Shown: positions 8,970-17,841 of the stretch, in pieces | Position numbering within the stretch: position 1 is the stretch's first letter | How the letters are laid out: the number at the start of each line of letters is the position of its first letter | Assembly: GCA_018056765.1 (NCBI GenBank) | Contig: JAGPFA010000005.1 | Location: 19,539-83,538 of the forward strand | Source: Syntrophaceae bacterium | GTDB lineage: Bacteria > Desulfobacterota > Syntrophia > Syntrophales > Smithellaceae | Direction: 5' to 3' | DNA length: 64,000 nt | Translations under genes and position numbers: made by a program | The notes under the pieces: model-generated | Databases searched by the model: none | What the model saw: the letters and a program-made list of their open reading frames with translations, nothing else | Told to the model about the DNA's origin: nothing

Positions 8970-11198
8970 ATGGATAAAATGACCGGCACCGCCATCATTC
9001 CGGAATTGACAAAAAACGCTCTTACTGTTTTGGCCAGGCGTTACCTGAAGCGCGACAAAGAGGGGAGTGTTCTGGAAACTCCCCCGCAGATGTTTCGGCG
9101 TGTCGCCAAAACGATCGCCGAGGCGGAAAGAAAATTCGACTGCGAAGCTGACGTCGCCGGCCTTGCCGATGACTTCTACCAGATGATGGCGCGACTGGAG
9201 TTTCTGCCGAATTCCCCCACCTTGATGAATGCGGGGCGCGAGCTGGGACAATTGTCTGCCTGCTTTGTCCTGCCGGTGGGCGATTCCATGGACGAGATCT
9301 TCGACGCGGTTAAATTTACCGCACTGATTCATAAATCCGGTGGAGGAACAGGATTTTCCTTTTCCCGGCTCCGTCCGGCCAACGACGTTGTTTTAACCAC
9401 CACCGGCATCTCCAGCGGTCCGATTTCCTTCATGCGCGTCTTCGATGTGGCGACGGAAACCATCAAACAGGGAGGAACCAGAAGAGGCGCCAACATGGGC
9501 ATTTTGCGTGTCGATCACCCGGACATCATGGACTTCATCATGTGCAAGGCCGATCACAAACAACTCAATAATTTCAACATTTCCGTAGGGTTGACCGAGG
9601 CCTTCATGAAGGCGGTGGAAAAAGACGAAAACTACGATCTGGTCAACCCCCGTAACGGCCAGGTCACGGGCCAGCTCAACGCCCGCAAGGTTTTTAACCG
9701 CATCGTCACACAGGCCTGGGAAAACGGCGAGCCGGGCATAGTCTTTCTGGATCGCCTCAACCGCGACAACCCGACGCCGCATGTCGGCGCGATAGAATCC
9801 ACCAACCCCTGCGGCGAGCAGCCCCTTCTGCCCTACGAATCCTGCAACCTCGGCTCCATCAATCTGGCCAAAATGGTCTCCGGAGGCAAAATCCTGTGGG
9901 ACAAGCTCAAGGAAACGGTTTTTCTGGCCGTTCACTTTCTGGACAATGTGGTGGAAGTCAATAAATACCCTCTGCCGCAAATAGCCGAAATGACGATGGC
10001 CAACCGGAAAATAGGCCTCGGTGTGATGGGCTGGGCGGATATGCTCATAGCGCTGGGAATTCCCTATAATGCCGATGAAGCAGTGGAACTGGGCGAAAAA
10101 GTCATGAAATTTATCAGCGACCATGGACGTGAAGCATCGCAGGCGCTGGCCGCCGCACGCGGCGCCTTCCCGAATTTTGCCGCATCCGTCTATGGGAAAA
10201 AAGGCGATACGCCCCTGCGCAATGCGACGGTCACCACGATCGCGCCGACCGGCACGATCTCGATCATTGCCAATGTTTCTTCCGGCGTAGAGCCTCTTTT
10301 TGCCGTTTCCTATATCCGCCAGGTCATGGACAACGACATCCTCGTGGAAGTGCATCCCTATTTTGAAAAACTGGCCAGAGAAAGAGGGTTTTATTCTCCG
10401 GAACTGATGCAGCGCATCGCCGAGCACGGCAGTGTGCAGGGCATCGAAGACATCCCCGATGATATAAAAAAATTGTTCGTGACCGCCCATGACATCACCC
10501 CGGATGTCCATATCCGCATGCAGGCGGCTTTCCAGAAATACACAGACAACGCCGTTAGTAAAACCGTCAACTTTCGTCAAAGTGCCACCATTCAGGACGT
10601 GGCGCGCGTTTATGAACTTGCCTACCAGCTTGACTGCAAGGGCGTGACCATCTACCGTGACGGCTCCCGCGACCAGCAGGTATTGAGTGTGGGGAAAAAA
10701 CCGGAGGTAAACGGAGAAGGGCGCCCTGTGGAAAAAGCGACCAGCAAGAGGGAACGTCCCAAGATCCTTCAGGGCTGGACCTACCAGATGCAGACCGGCT
10801 GCGGCCCACTTTATGTAACCATCAATGAGGATGAAACAGGTTTGTTTGAACTCTTCACAACTATGGGCAAGGCCGGCGGCTGTGCCGCCTCTCAAAACGA
10901 AGCCATCGGCCGCATGGTATCACTTGCCTGGCGCAGTGGACTGCAGGCACGGCAGGTGATCAAACAGCTCCAGGGGATTTCTTGTCATTCTCCCTCCGGG
11001 TTCGGTGAGAACAAAATCATGTCCTGCGCGGACGCAGTGGCCCGGGCGATCCAAACCCATGTGACAGCCAACGGCGGCAAAATCCAGCACGAAAAACGTG
11101 TCTTTCTCAAAGGTGCCTGCCCCGACTGCGGCGGCATTGTCGAGCATGAAGGAGGATGTGTGGTCTGCCGCGCCTGCGGCTTCAGCGAGTGTGCCTAG
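8970..11198 (+). CDS. nrdJ: Adenosylcobalamin-dependent ribonucleotide reductase (class II)
   Basis: Reduces ribonucleotides to deoxyribonucleotides using adenosylcobalamin to make the thiyl radical, needing neither oxygen nor a separate activase. At 742 residues it is a standard class II NrdJ. Visible parts: substrate-site segment FLPNSPTLMNAG with a redox cysteine in LSACF (about C98); active-site loop NPCGE (C281, E283) followed by C292 in ESCNLGS; a TSCPD-type domain after about residue 610 (QMQTGCGPLYVTI...GGCAASQNEAIGRM); and a zinc-ribbon-like tail with CPDC and CVVCRAC (C717 to C741). A strong AAAGGAG site precedes the ATG. Expression should be repressed by NrdR through the two boxes upstream. 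Confidence 0.97.
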   Translation: MDKMTGTAIIPELTKNALTVLARRYLKRDKEGSVLETPPQMFRRVAKTIAEAERKFDCEADVAGLADDFYQMMARLEFLPNSPTLMNAGRELGQLSACFVLPVGDSMDEIFDAVKFTALIHKSGGGTGFSFSRLRPANDVVLTTTGISSGPISFMRVFDVATETIKQGGTRRGANMGILRVDHPDIMDFIMCKADHKQLNNFNISVGLTEAFMKAVEKDENYDLVNPRNGQVTGQLNARKVFNRIVTQAWENGEPGIVFLDRLNRDNPTPHVGAIESTNPCGEQPLLPYESCNLGSINLAKMVSGGKILWDKLKETVFLAVHFLDNVVEVNKYPLPQIAEMTMANRKIGLGVMGWADMLIALGIPYNADEAVELGEKVMKFISDHGREASQALAAARGAFPNFAASVYGKKGDTPLRNATVTTIAPTGTISIIANVSSGVEPLFAVSYIRQVMDNDILVEVHPYFEKLARERGFYSPELMQRIAEHGSVQGIEDIPDDIKKLFVTAHDITPDVHIRMQAAFQKYTDNAVSKTVNFRQSATIQDVARVYELAYQLDCKGVTIYRDGSRDQQVLSVGKKPEVNGEGRPVEKATSKRERPKILQGWTYQMQTGCGPLYVTINEDETGLFELFTTMGKAGGCAASQNEAIGRMVSLAWRSGLQARQVIKQLQGISCHSPSGFGENKIMSCADAVARAIQTHVTANGGKIQHEKRVFLKGACPDCGGIVEHEGGCVVCRACGFSECA

Positions 11199-11202
11199 AC
11201 CT

Positions 11203-11242
11203 GTTGCCCTGGTTAGCCAGCAGGTCGGCCGGGCAACTTTTT
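11203..11242 (+). terminator. Terminator of nrdJ, overlapping the convergent gene's 3' end
   Basis: Stem GTTGCCC / GGGCAAC with a loop of about 21 bases, followed by TTTTT on the plus strand. It overlaps the last codons of the minus-strand CoA-transferase gene, so the two convergent transcripts overlap in this stretch. Confidence 0.7.
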
Positions 11243-12544
11243 CATAAAATGGAAATGAGGCCCGAAGCGCTCAAACGCCGCCCGGTCCAGCGCCTCGCGG
11301 TGCTCCGGATGTGCGATGCTCGTAAGCAGCTTCGCCCTTTCCTGCAGCGAGCGCCCGTAGAGATTTACGGCGCCGTATTCCGTCACCACCCAGTGCGCGT
11401 GGGCGCGCGTCGTCACCACACCTGCACCGGGCAGCAATATGGGTGCTATCTTGCTGATTCCTTCGGAAGTCACAGAAGGCATGGCCAGAATCGCCTTCCC
11501 CCCCGGCGAACGTGACGCGCCGTAAAAAAAATCGACCTGTCCCCCCACTCCGGAGTATGGGCTGGTGCCGATGGAATCGGCACAGATCTGCCCGGTCAGA
11601 TCCACCTGCAAGGCGGAATTGATCGCCGTCGCTTTCGGATTGCGGGAAATGAGGAAGGGATCGTTGGTGTAGCCCACATCCTTCATCAGCACCAGCCGGT
11701 TTTCGTGCGTATAGTCATACAGCCGCCGGGAACCAAGTAGAAAAGTCGCAACCATTTTGTGCGGGTCGATAGCTTTTTTCGCGCCGTTGATCACTCCTTT
11801 TTTCACCAGGCCGATTACCCCGTCGGCAAACATCTCCGTATGAATCCCCAAATCCTTATGAGTGCCCAGTTGGCTGAGTACCGCGTTGGGGATTGCACCG
11901 ATCCCCAGCTGGAGCGTCGCCCCGTCTTCAATGAGAGCGGCGCAGTTTTTTCCGATTGCCGTCTCCACTGCATCCGGCTCGGCAAAATGAAGTGTTTCCA
12001 GCGGTGTGTCGTCTTCGACAAAAACATCAATCCGGTCAGTGGAAATGAGCGCATCGCCGAAGGTGCGCGGCACATGAGGATTGACCACCGCAATGACCGT
12101 ACGGGCCACCTCTATGGCGGCCAGTGTCGCATCAACGGATGTGCCCAGAGAGACCATCCCTTTGTCGTCCGGCGGACATACCTGGATCATCGCCACGTCG
12201 CAGGGCAGATAGCCCTGACGGTAGAGCTTCTGCGTCTCTCCCAGAAAAACGGGAATGTAATCGGCAAATCCCTGCCGGGTTTCCGTGCGCACATTCGGGC
12301 CGACAAAAAAAGAGTCCAGCTGGAAAATTCCTTCAAACTCCGGCGCGGCATAGGGCGCGGGCCCTTCCGTATGAAGATGATGAATATGCACCCCGGATAG
12401 ACCACCGGCACGGCCGCGGTGACACAAGGCCTGCACCAGACATTGAGGTGCGGTGGCCACGCTGCTCAGATGGACATGATCCCCGCTCCGAACGGTTTTT
12501 ACCGCCTCATCGGGGGTGACTGTTCTGATGGGCATTCTAGTCAT
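11213..12544 (-). CDS. Acetyl-CoA hydrolase/transferase family CoA-transferase
   Basis: CoA-transferase of the Cat1/4-hydroxybutyrate CoA-transferase type, moving CoA between acetyl-CoA and a fatty or hydroxy acid. Its 443 residues show the N-terminal AcCoA_hydro domain (SGDHVHLSSVATAPQ...), the internal QLGIGAIPNAV segment and the acidic active-site region GIHTEMFADGV, whose glutamate forms the CoA thioester in the family. The C-terminal domain has GQVDFFYGASRSPGGKAI and VVTEYGAVNLYG. Length is usual. It lies downstream of the thiolase gene on the same strand, and the pair would fit fatty acid or butyrate-type metabolism. The acid used cannot be told. Two ATGs three codons apart could start it. 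Confidence 0.9.
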   Translation of the reverse strand: MTRMPIRTVTPDEAVKTVRSGDHVHLSSVATAPQCLVQALCHRGRAGGLSGVHIHHLHTEGPAPYAAPEFEGIFQLDSFFVGPNVRTETRQGFADYIPVFLGETQKLYRQGYLPCDVAMIQVCPPDDKGMVSLGTSVDATLAAIEVARTVIAVVNPHVPRTFGDALISTDRIDVFVEDDTPLETLHFAEPDAVETAIGKNCAALIEDGATLQLGIGAIPNAVLSQLGTHKDLGIHTEMFADGVIGLVKKGVINGAKKAIDPHKMVATFLLGSRRLYDYTHENRLVLMKDVGYTNDPFLISRNPKATAINSALQVDLTGQICADSIGTSPYSGVGGQVDFFYGASRSPGGKAILAMPSVTSEGISKIAPILLPGAGVVTTRAHAHWVVTEYGAVNLYGRSLQERAKLLTSIAHPEHREALDRAAFERFGPHFHFMKKLPGRPAG

Positions 12545-12657
12545 GTGAAATATATTGCATGGCAGCTTCAGGCACCACCCGCTGAGTCGTCAGCGCGATA
12601 CCGCATTTCTCATCGGATCTGCCGCCCCGTCCTGCGCTTATCGACGGCGATTCGTTG

Positions 12658-12693
12658 CGCGGGGTGGCGCGTTGCGCCGCCCCGCGTCTTTTT

Positions 12694-12694
<1 letters not shown>
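12658..12694 (+). terminator. Very stable 13-bp hairpin at the thiolase 3' end
   Basis: A 13-bp stem (12658-12670 with 12674-12686, one G-T pair) around a GTT loop is followed on the plus strand by TCTTTTTC. The run of T points toward the end of the minus-strand thiolase gene. On the minus strand the hairpin lies eight bases after the thiolase stop but has no T-run after it. It may therefore stop antisense transcription, or protect the thiolase mRNA end. Confidence 0.6.
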
Positions 12695-13983
<1,289 letters not shown>

Positions 13984-14397
13984 AATTCTGCTACCTCCTT
14001 GGTCTCGGTATATTGTATTTTCATGCCAGATTCGCGGCAATACATTCAAGCCTGGCTGAAAATGGAAAGACCGCAAAATTTGCCGAGCGAGTATTCCATA
14101 ACCGTGGCGAATAGGCAAGAATTATCCTTTTGGCTGGTTTTATTGGCATAAGTGGTCATTAGAATATACACAAAGCCCGTGCCGGAACCGGGAAGAGATG
14201 AATTAGACAACCGCACTGCAAACACAAATACGGTGAAGCAGATTAAACCGGGAGCACGGGAACCAGTCAACAAACGCGCCCGCAACCGCCAGATCGTCGC
14301 AATTTACTGCACCCGCCCCTCAGTCGTCGTTTAAAAGGTATAAAGTTCTTTTTTGCAAAAAAATCCGCCGGCGTGCCGGATGGTCGGTTTTAAATTG
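13984..14397. other. Intergenic region between thiolase and YchF-like gene
   Basis: About 410 bases without a supportable gene. Short open frames on both strands have no ribosome site and no recognisable product. The right end holds the terminator of the YchF-like gene. The thiolase promoter presumably lies in the left half, but no clear -35/-10 pair was found. Confidence 0.6.
14357..14382 (-). terminator. Terminator of the YchF-like gene
   Basis: On the minus strand a hairpin reading ATCCGGCACGCCGGCGGAT is followed by TTTTTTT, shortly after the stop of the YchF-like gene. Confidence 0.7.
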
Positions 14398-15429
14398 TCA
14401 AACATTAAAGCGAAAATTGATGATGTCTCCGTCCATGACCAGATATTCCTTACCTTCCAGGCGCAGACGTCCGGAGGCTTTGACCCCAGCGGCGGAACCG
14501 CCGCAGGCGATGAATTCATCATAATGCATCACCTCCGCCTTGATAAAGCCTCGTTCAAAATCGTTATGAATCGTGCCCGCTGCTTTGGGGGCTTTGGTTC
14601 CCTCAGGGATTACCCAGGCCTTGACTTCATCATCGCCTACGGTAAAAAAACAAATACGCCCCAGAAGCGAAAAGGCAGCACGGATAATCCGCCCGAATGC
14701 CGGCTCGGCAATACCCATTGCGGTTAGAAATTCCTTTTGTTCCCCGGGTGCCAGTCCGGCCAGCTCCGCCTCGATCTTGCAGCAGATGCCCAGTACCGGC
14801 TCTGCAAGCTGCGCACCGGCGGCGAACTCATCGGCAAATGAAAGGTTGTCTTCAGCAACGTTGATCACCACCAGTTCCGGTTTAATGGTCCAGAAAGAAA
14901 AACTTCTCAGCGTGAAGACGTCCTGCGGCGTCAGGCCGGCCGCACGCAATGGCCTGCCCTCCTCAAGGCATTCCTTCAGACGGGGAAGGAGATCATTTTG
15001 CGCTGTTTCCTGGGGTGATATTGATTTTTTCGGTGTTTTAGCGAGGCGTTCGAGCTTTTTTTCTATGATGATAAGATCAGACAAAATCAGTTCGTCTTCA
15101 AGTTTGCGGTAGCCGTCCAATACAAGTGAAAGATCCGGCAGGGAAAATCCGTCCACAACGTGTAAAAGGCCGTCGGTACCGCTCATGCTCTGGCGGATGG
15201 CGTCCCAGGGACGCTCTCCCACGGCATGTACATCAATAAACGGAACTTTTGCCGGGGACACTTTGGCCGGCTTGTAAATTTCTACAAGCCTGTCGAAACG
15301 CTCGTCAGGCACGGACGCCTGCCCGTGTAAAACAGTTTCCTGGCGGCCGGGGTCCGCCTTAACACCGGTCATGATTTCAAACAGGGTGCTCTTCCCGCTT
15401 TGGGGGAGCCCCAAAATACCTATTTCCAT
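14398..15429 (-). CDS. YchF-like P-loop NTPase with TGS domain
   Basis: P-loop NTPase of the Obg/YchF group, 343 residues. The Walker A motif is GLPQSGKST (about residues 7-15), where canonical YchF has a GLPNVGKST form. Switch and G3-like text is IDVHAVGE rather than the usual D-x-A-G-L-V. A helical middle region (LEDELILSDLIIIEKKLERL) matches YchF. The G4 position reads VVINVAEDN, close to the N-x-x-E type that gives YchF ATP preference. The C-terminal TGS/DUF933-like part has CFFTVGDDEVKAWVIPEGTKAP and ends in YLVMDGDIINFRFNV. I read it as a divergent YchF paralogue. It lies downstream of dapL, separated by palindromic repeats. Confidence 0.85.
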   Translation of the reverse strand: MEIGILGLPQSGKSTLFEIMTGVKADPGRQETVLHGQASVPDERFDRLVEIYKPAKVSPAKVPFIDVHAVGERPWDAIRQSMSGTDGLLHVVDGFSLPDLSLVLDGYRKLEDELILSDLIIIEKKLERLAKTPKKSISPQETAQNDLLPRLKECLEEGRPLRAAGLTPQDVFTLRSFSFWTIKPELVVINVAEDNLSFADEFAAGAQLAEPVLGICCKIEAELAGLAPGEQKEFLTAMGIAEPAFGRIIRAAFSLLGRICFFTVGDDEVKAWVIPEGTKAPKAAGTIHNDFERGFIKAEVMHYDEFIACGGSAAGVKASGRLRLEGKEYLVMDGDIINFRFNV

Positions 15430-15454
15430 ATTTTACTGCCTTATCTGCGAGAGG

Positions 15455-15510
15455 CTGATGATGCAGCTAAACGCCACCTGAAAGTGGGAGCCCGCATACA
15501 AGCCTTTTCG
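15455..15510 (-). repeat. Decayed partial copy of the palindromic element
   Basis: Read on the minus strand this repeats the 5' half of the complete element next to it: AAGGCTTGTATGCGG, then a 16-base insertion, then GGCGTTTAGCTGCATCATCAG. The half is followed by no matching second arm. A separate stem-loop GCCGAAGG / CCTTCGGC lies at 15535-15562 between this fragment and the complete copy. It probably arose by local duplication and decay. Confidence 0.65.
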
Positions 15511-15573
15511 TGTAACTTTAGAATAGCTTTCGCAGCCGAAGGAGAACGCGGCCGCCTTCGGCCCGTAAATCAA

Positions 15574-15698
15574 ATAACGTCGCAAAAGGCCTGGAGGCCA
15601 GGCGCACAAGTCAGCAGGAGTGAGGCGTATCTCTGTTCATACGCCGCAACGACTGATGATGCAGCGCAACGCCGCATACAAGCCTTTGGCGACGTTAT
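15574..15698 (-). repeat. Palindromic element, copy A (3' of dapL)
   Basis: A 125-base element bounded by 17-base inverted arms: ATAACGTCGCCAAAGGC on the minus strand, and its complement at the other end with one mismatch. Inside are a GGCG/CGCC pairing and an apical hairpin GGCGTAT / ATACGCC. Conserved core segments shared with copy B are GGCGTTGCGCT, GTCGTTGCG and CTTGTGCGCC. The first arm begins immediately after the dapL stop codon. It could fold as RNA in the dapL 3' end, act as a terminator, or be a mobile palindromic element. Confidence 0.8.
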
Positions 15699-16865
15699 TT
15701 ACCGAAATTCTTTTTCGATACGCTGCATCGCCTCTTCCAGCCTCTCGTCCGGAACGGTAAGAGAAATACGGACGAAGCCTTCACCATACTGGCCGTAAGC
15801 CGTGCCTGCGGCGACCACTACGGCGGTTTTATCAAACAGGCGGTTGGTGAACTCAAGTGAGGTCATTGACGAAGGCACCGGCACCCACAGATAAAACGTG
15901 CCGCGCGGAGGATCAAAGCTGATGCCGATCTTCCGGAGGGTCTCCAGGACAAGCTTACGCCTTTTGCCGTAAATGGAAAGCATCTCGTCAATAAATCCCG
16001 CCTCATGGCGCAGTGCCTGTATTCCTGCAAGCTGCACCGCATTGAAAATGCCGGAATCTGTGTTTTCCTTCACCTTGCTGATGCCGGCGATCAGCTCGGG
16101 ATTGCCCGAGGCCATGCCGATCCGCCAGCCGCACATATTGAAGGGTTTGGAAAGGGAGTTGAGCTCGATACCCACATCTTTGGCGCCCGGAGCCTGCAGG
16201 AAACTGATCCGCTCCTGCCCGCCGAAAACGACCTCTGCATACGGGTTATCGTAGCAGACGGCAATATCATAGTCGCGCGCAAAGGCGACCAGTTTGTTCA
16301 GGAACTCCGCCGTAGCACACGCGCCGGTCGGATTGTTCGGATAATTCAAAAACATGGCGCTGGCTTTTTTGGCCACGTCCGTGGGGATGTCCTCAAGCAC
16401 CGGAAGATAATTGTTGGCCGGCAGAATGGGCACGTTATAGGGGATGCCTTCACCCATCAAAATACTGGATCGGTATGCAGGGTAGCCGGGATCGGTCATC
16501 AGCACGATATCCCCGGGATTTACCCGCGCCAGCACAAAGTGATGGCAGCCCTCTTTGGAACCGATTAGGCCGATTATTTCGTTTTCGGGATTCAATTGGA
16601 CGCCGTATCTTTGGGCATACCATGCCGCAACTTCCCTGCGGAACGCGAGCATGCCTTTTTCTTCGTCCGTGGGATAGCGATGGTTTTGCGGGTCGCGGGC
16701 TCCGTTACATAGCTCGTCAATGATGGAGGGAGGGGTTGCTTCCACCGGATCACCGATGGCCAGCGATATTACGTCTATTCCCTCTGCTTTGGCCTGGTTG
16801 ATTTTTTTACGCAGCTCCATGAACAGGTATGGCGGTATCTTTTTCAGTCGGTCAGCAGTCTGCAA
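15699..16865 (-). CDS. dapL: LL-diaminopimelate aminotransferase
   Basis: PLP enzyme converting tetrahydrodipicolinate directly to LL-diaminopimelate with glutamate as amino donor, bypassing the acylated intermediates of lysine and peptidoglycan precursor synthesis. The 388 residues are typical class I aminotransferase: ISLAIGDPVEATP near the N-terminus, NYPNNPTGA for substrate binding, YDNPYAEV, and the PLP lysine in SLSKPFNMCGWRIG. The start appears to be TTG, since the nearby ATG is out of frame and hits a stop; GGAGG lies about ten bases upstream. It lies 23 bases after dapF, so both final steps to meso-diaminopimelate are one unit. The stop codon touches the palindromic element. Confidence 0.93.
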   Translation of the reverse strand: MQTADRLKKIPPYLFMELRKKINQAKAEGIDVISLAIGDPVEATPPSIIDELCNGARDPQNHRYPTDEEKGMLAFRREVAAWYAQRYGVQLNPENEIIGLIGSKEGCHHFVLARVNPGDIVLMTDPGYPAYRSSILMGEGIPYNVPILPANNYLPVLEDIPTDVAKKASAMFLNYPNNPTGACATAEFLNKLVAFARDYDIAVCYDNPYAEVVFGGQERISFLQAPGAKDVGIELNSLSKPFNMCGWRIGMASGNPELIAGISKVKENTDSGIFNAVQLAGIQALRHEAGFIDEMLSIYGKRRKLVLETLRKIGISFDPPRGTFYLWVPVPSSMTSLEFTNRLFDKTAVVVAAGTAYGQYGEGFVRISLTVPDERLEEAMQRIEKEFR

Positions 16866-16888
16866 TCTCCATTTTCCTCCCCGGCAGG

Positions 16889-17728
16889 TTATTTATATGC
16901 CTCTTCAAAAAGCAGTCCTTGATAAACCATTTTCGTGTTCCCCTCAAGGTAAATCTCTTCAAAGCCGTCCGACGACCTGCTGAAGTAAACACGCAGCGTT
17001 TCGCCGCTTCGAACAGCAACATCCACCGGCGAATCAACCAGGTCATGCCCGGCGGCGGCCAGCACGGCTGCCACTACTCCTGTGCCGCAGGCCAGCGTCT
17101 CGTCCTCCACGCCTCGCTCGTAAGTCCTCACCGTCATGCGCCGGCGGTCAGAGACGCAGGCAAAATCAGCGTTCGTCCCGCGGGGCGCAAATGAGTCGTG
17201 AAAGCGGATCCGGCGCCCCTGTTCGAAAACGGCGCAGGTTTCCGGGTCGTCCACGAAGCAGACGGCGTGAGGAACACCGGTATCGATACAGTCCAAAACA
17301 ATCTCCCTCCCATCGAGGATGATTTTACGCGCTGTTTCCAGCGGCGAGGGATCTGTGAGCCTGACCTTGACATGATCGTCGATGACTTCGGCGGTGACAA
17401 GGCCTGCCAGCGTTTCAAAGGTCATTTTCCGCCCGGCAATACCGTTGAGATACGCGAAGCGCGCCACACACCGGGCGCCGTTGCCGCACATTTCCGCAAC
17501 ACTTCCGTCTGAATTGAAAAACCGCCATTTGAAGTCCGCCATCCCGGAATTCTCTATCAGAAATAACCCGTCGGCTCCGACCGATATTTTCCTCAGGCAA
17601 ACACGTCTGACAAATTCCGGCAGATCGACAATTTGCAAATCCAGAGTGCGGTTGTCGATAATGATGAAATCATTGCCGCTGCCGCTCATTTTCCAGAAAT
17701 TGATCAGTCGCAATTCTTCCACGCTCAT
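16889..17728 (-). CDS. dapF: Diaminopimelate epimerase
   Basis: Converts LL- to meso-diaminopimelate for lysine and peptidoglycan. Both catalytic cysteines of this PLP-independent racemase are present: C81 in EMCGNGARC and C214 in TLACGTG. The substrate-binding text KMSGSGNDF (about residues 13-21), NSDGS and RGTNADF is conserved. At 279 residues the length is usual. An AGAGGTG site precedes the ATG. It is the first gene of a dapF-dapL pair on the minus strand, 113 bases after the end of the secretion operon, so it could have its own promoter or receive read-through. Confidence 0.97.
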   Translation of the reverse strand: MSVEELRLINFWKMSGSGNDFIIIDNRTLDLQIVDLPEFVRRVCLRKISVGADGLFLIENSGMADFKWRFFNSDGSVAEMCGNGARCVARFAYLNGIAGRKMTFETLAGLVTAEVIDDHVKVRLTDPSPLETARKIILDGREIVLDCIDTGVPHAVCFVDDPETCAVFEQGRRIRFHDSFAPRGTNADFACVSDRRRMTVRTYERGVEDETLACGTGVVAAVLAAAGHDLVDSPVDVAVRSGETLRVYFSRSSDGFEEIYLEGNTKMVYQGLLFEEAYK

Positions 17729-17841
17729 CGTTACACCTCTTTGCCGGCCACGGCACAGGCCGCGACCGGTTATTGTCCGGAATCTGACAAAGAAATCACA
17801 GCCGGGGCATGTTTGTGGACAGGCGGTTGGAATACTTCCGT

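Noticed and set aside
9393..10895. A 500-codon open frame antisense to nrdJ
   Set aside because: It lies wholly opposite nrdJ, has no ribosome site and reads as low-complexity Gly/His/Arg/Phe text caused by the GC-biased third positions of nrdJ. It is a shadow frame.
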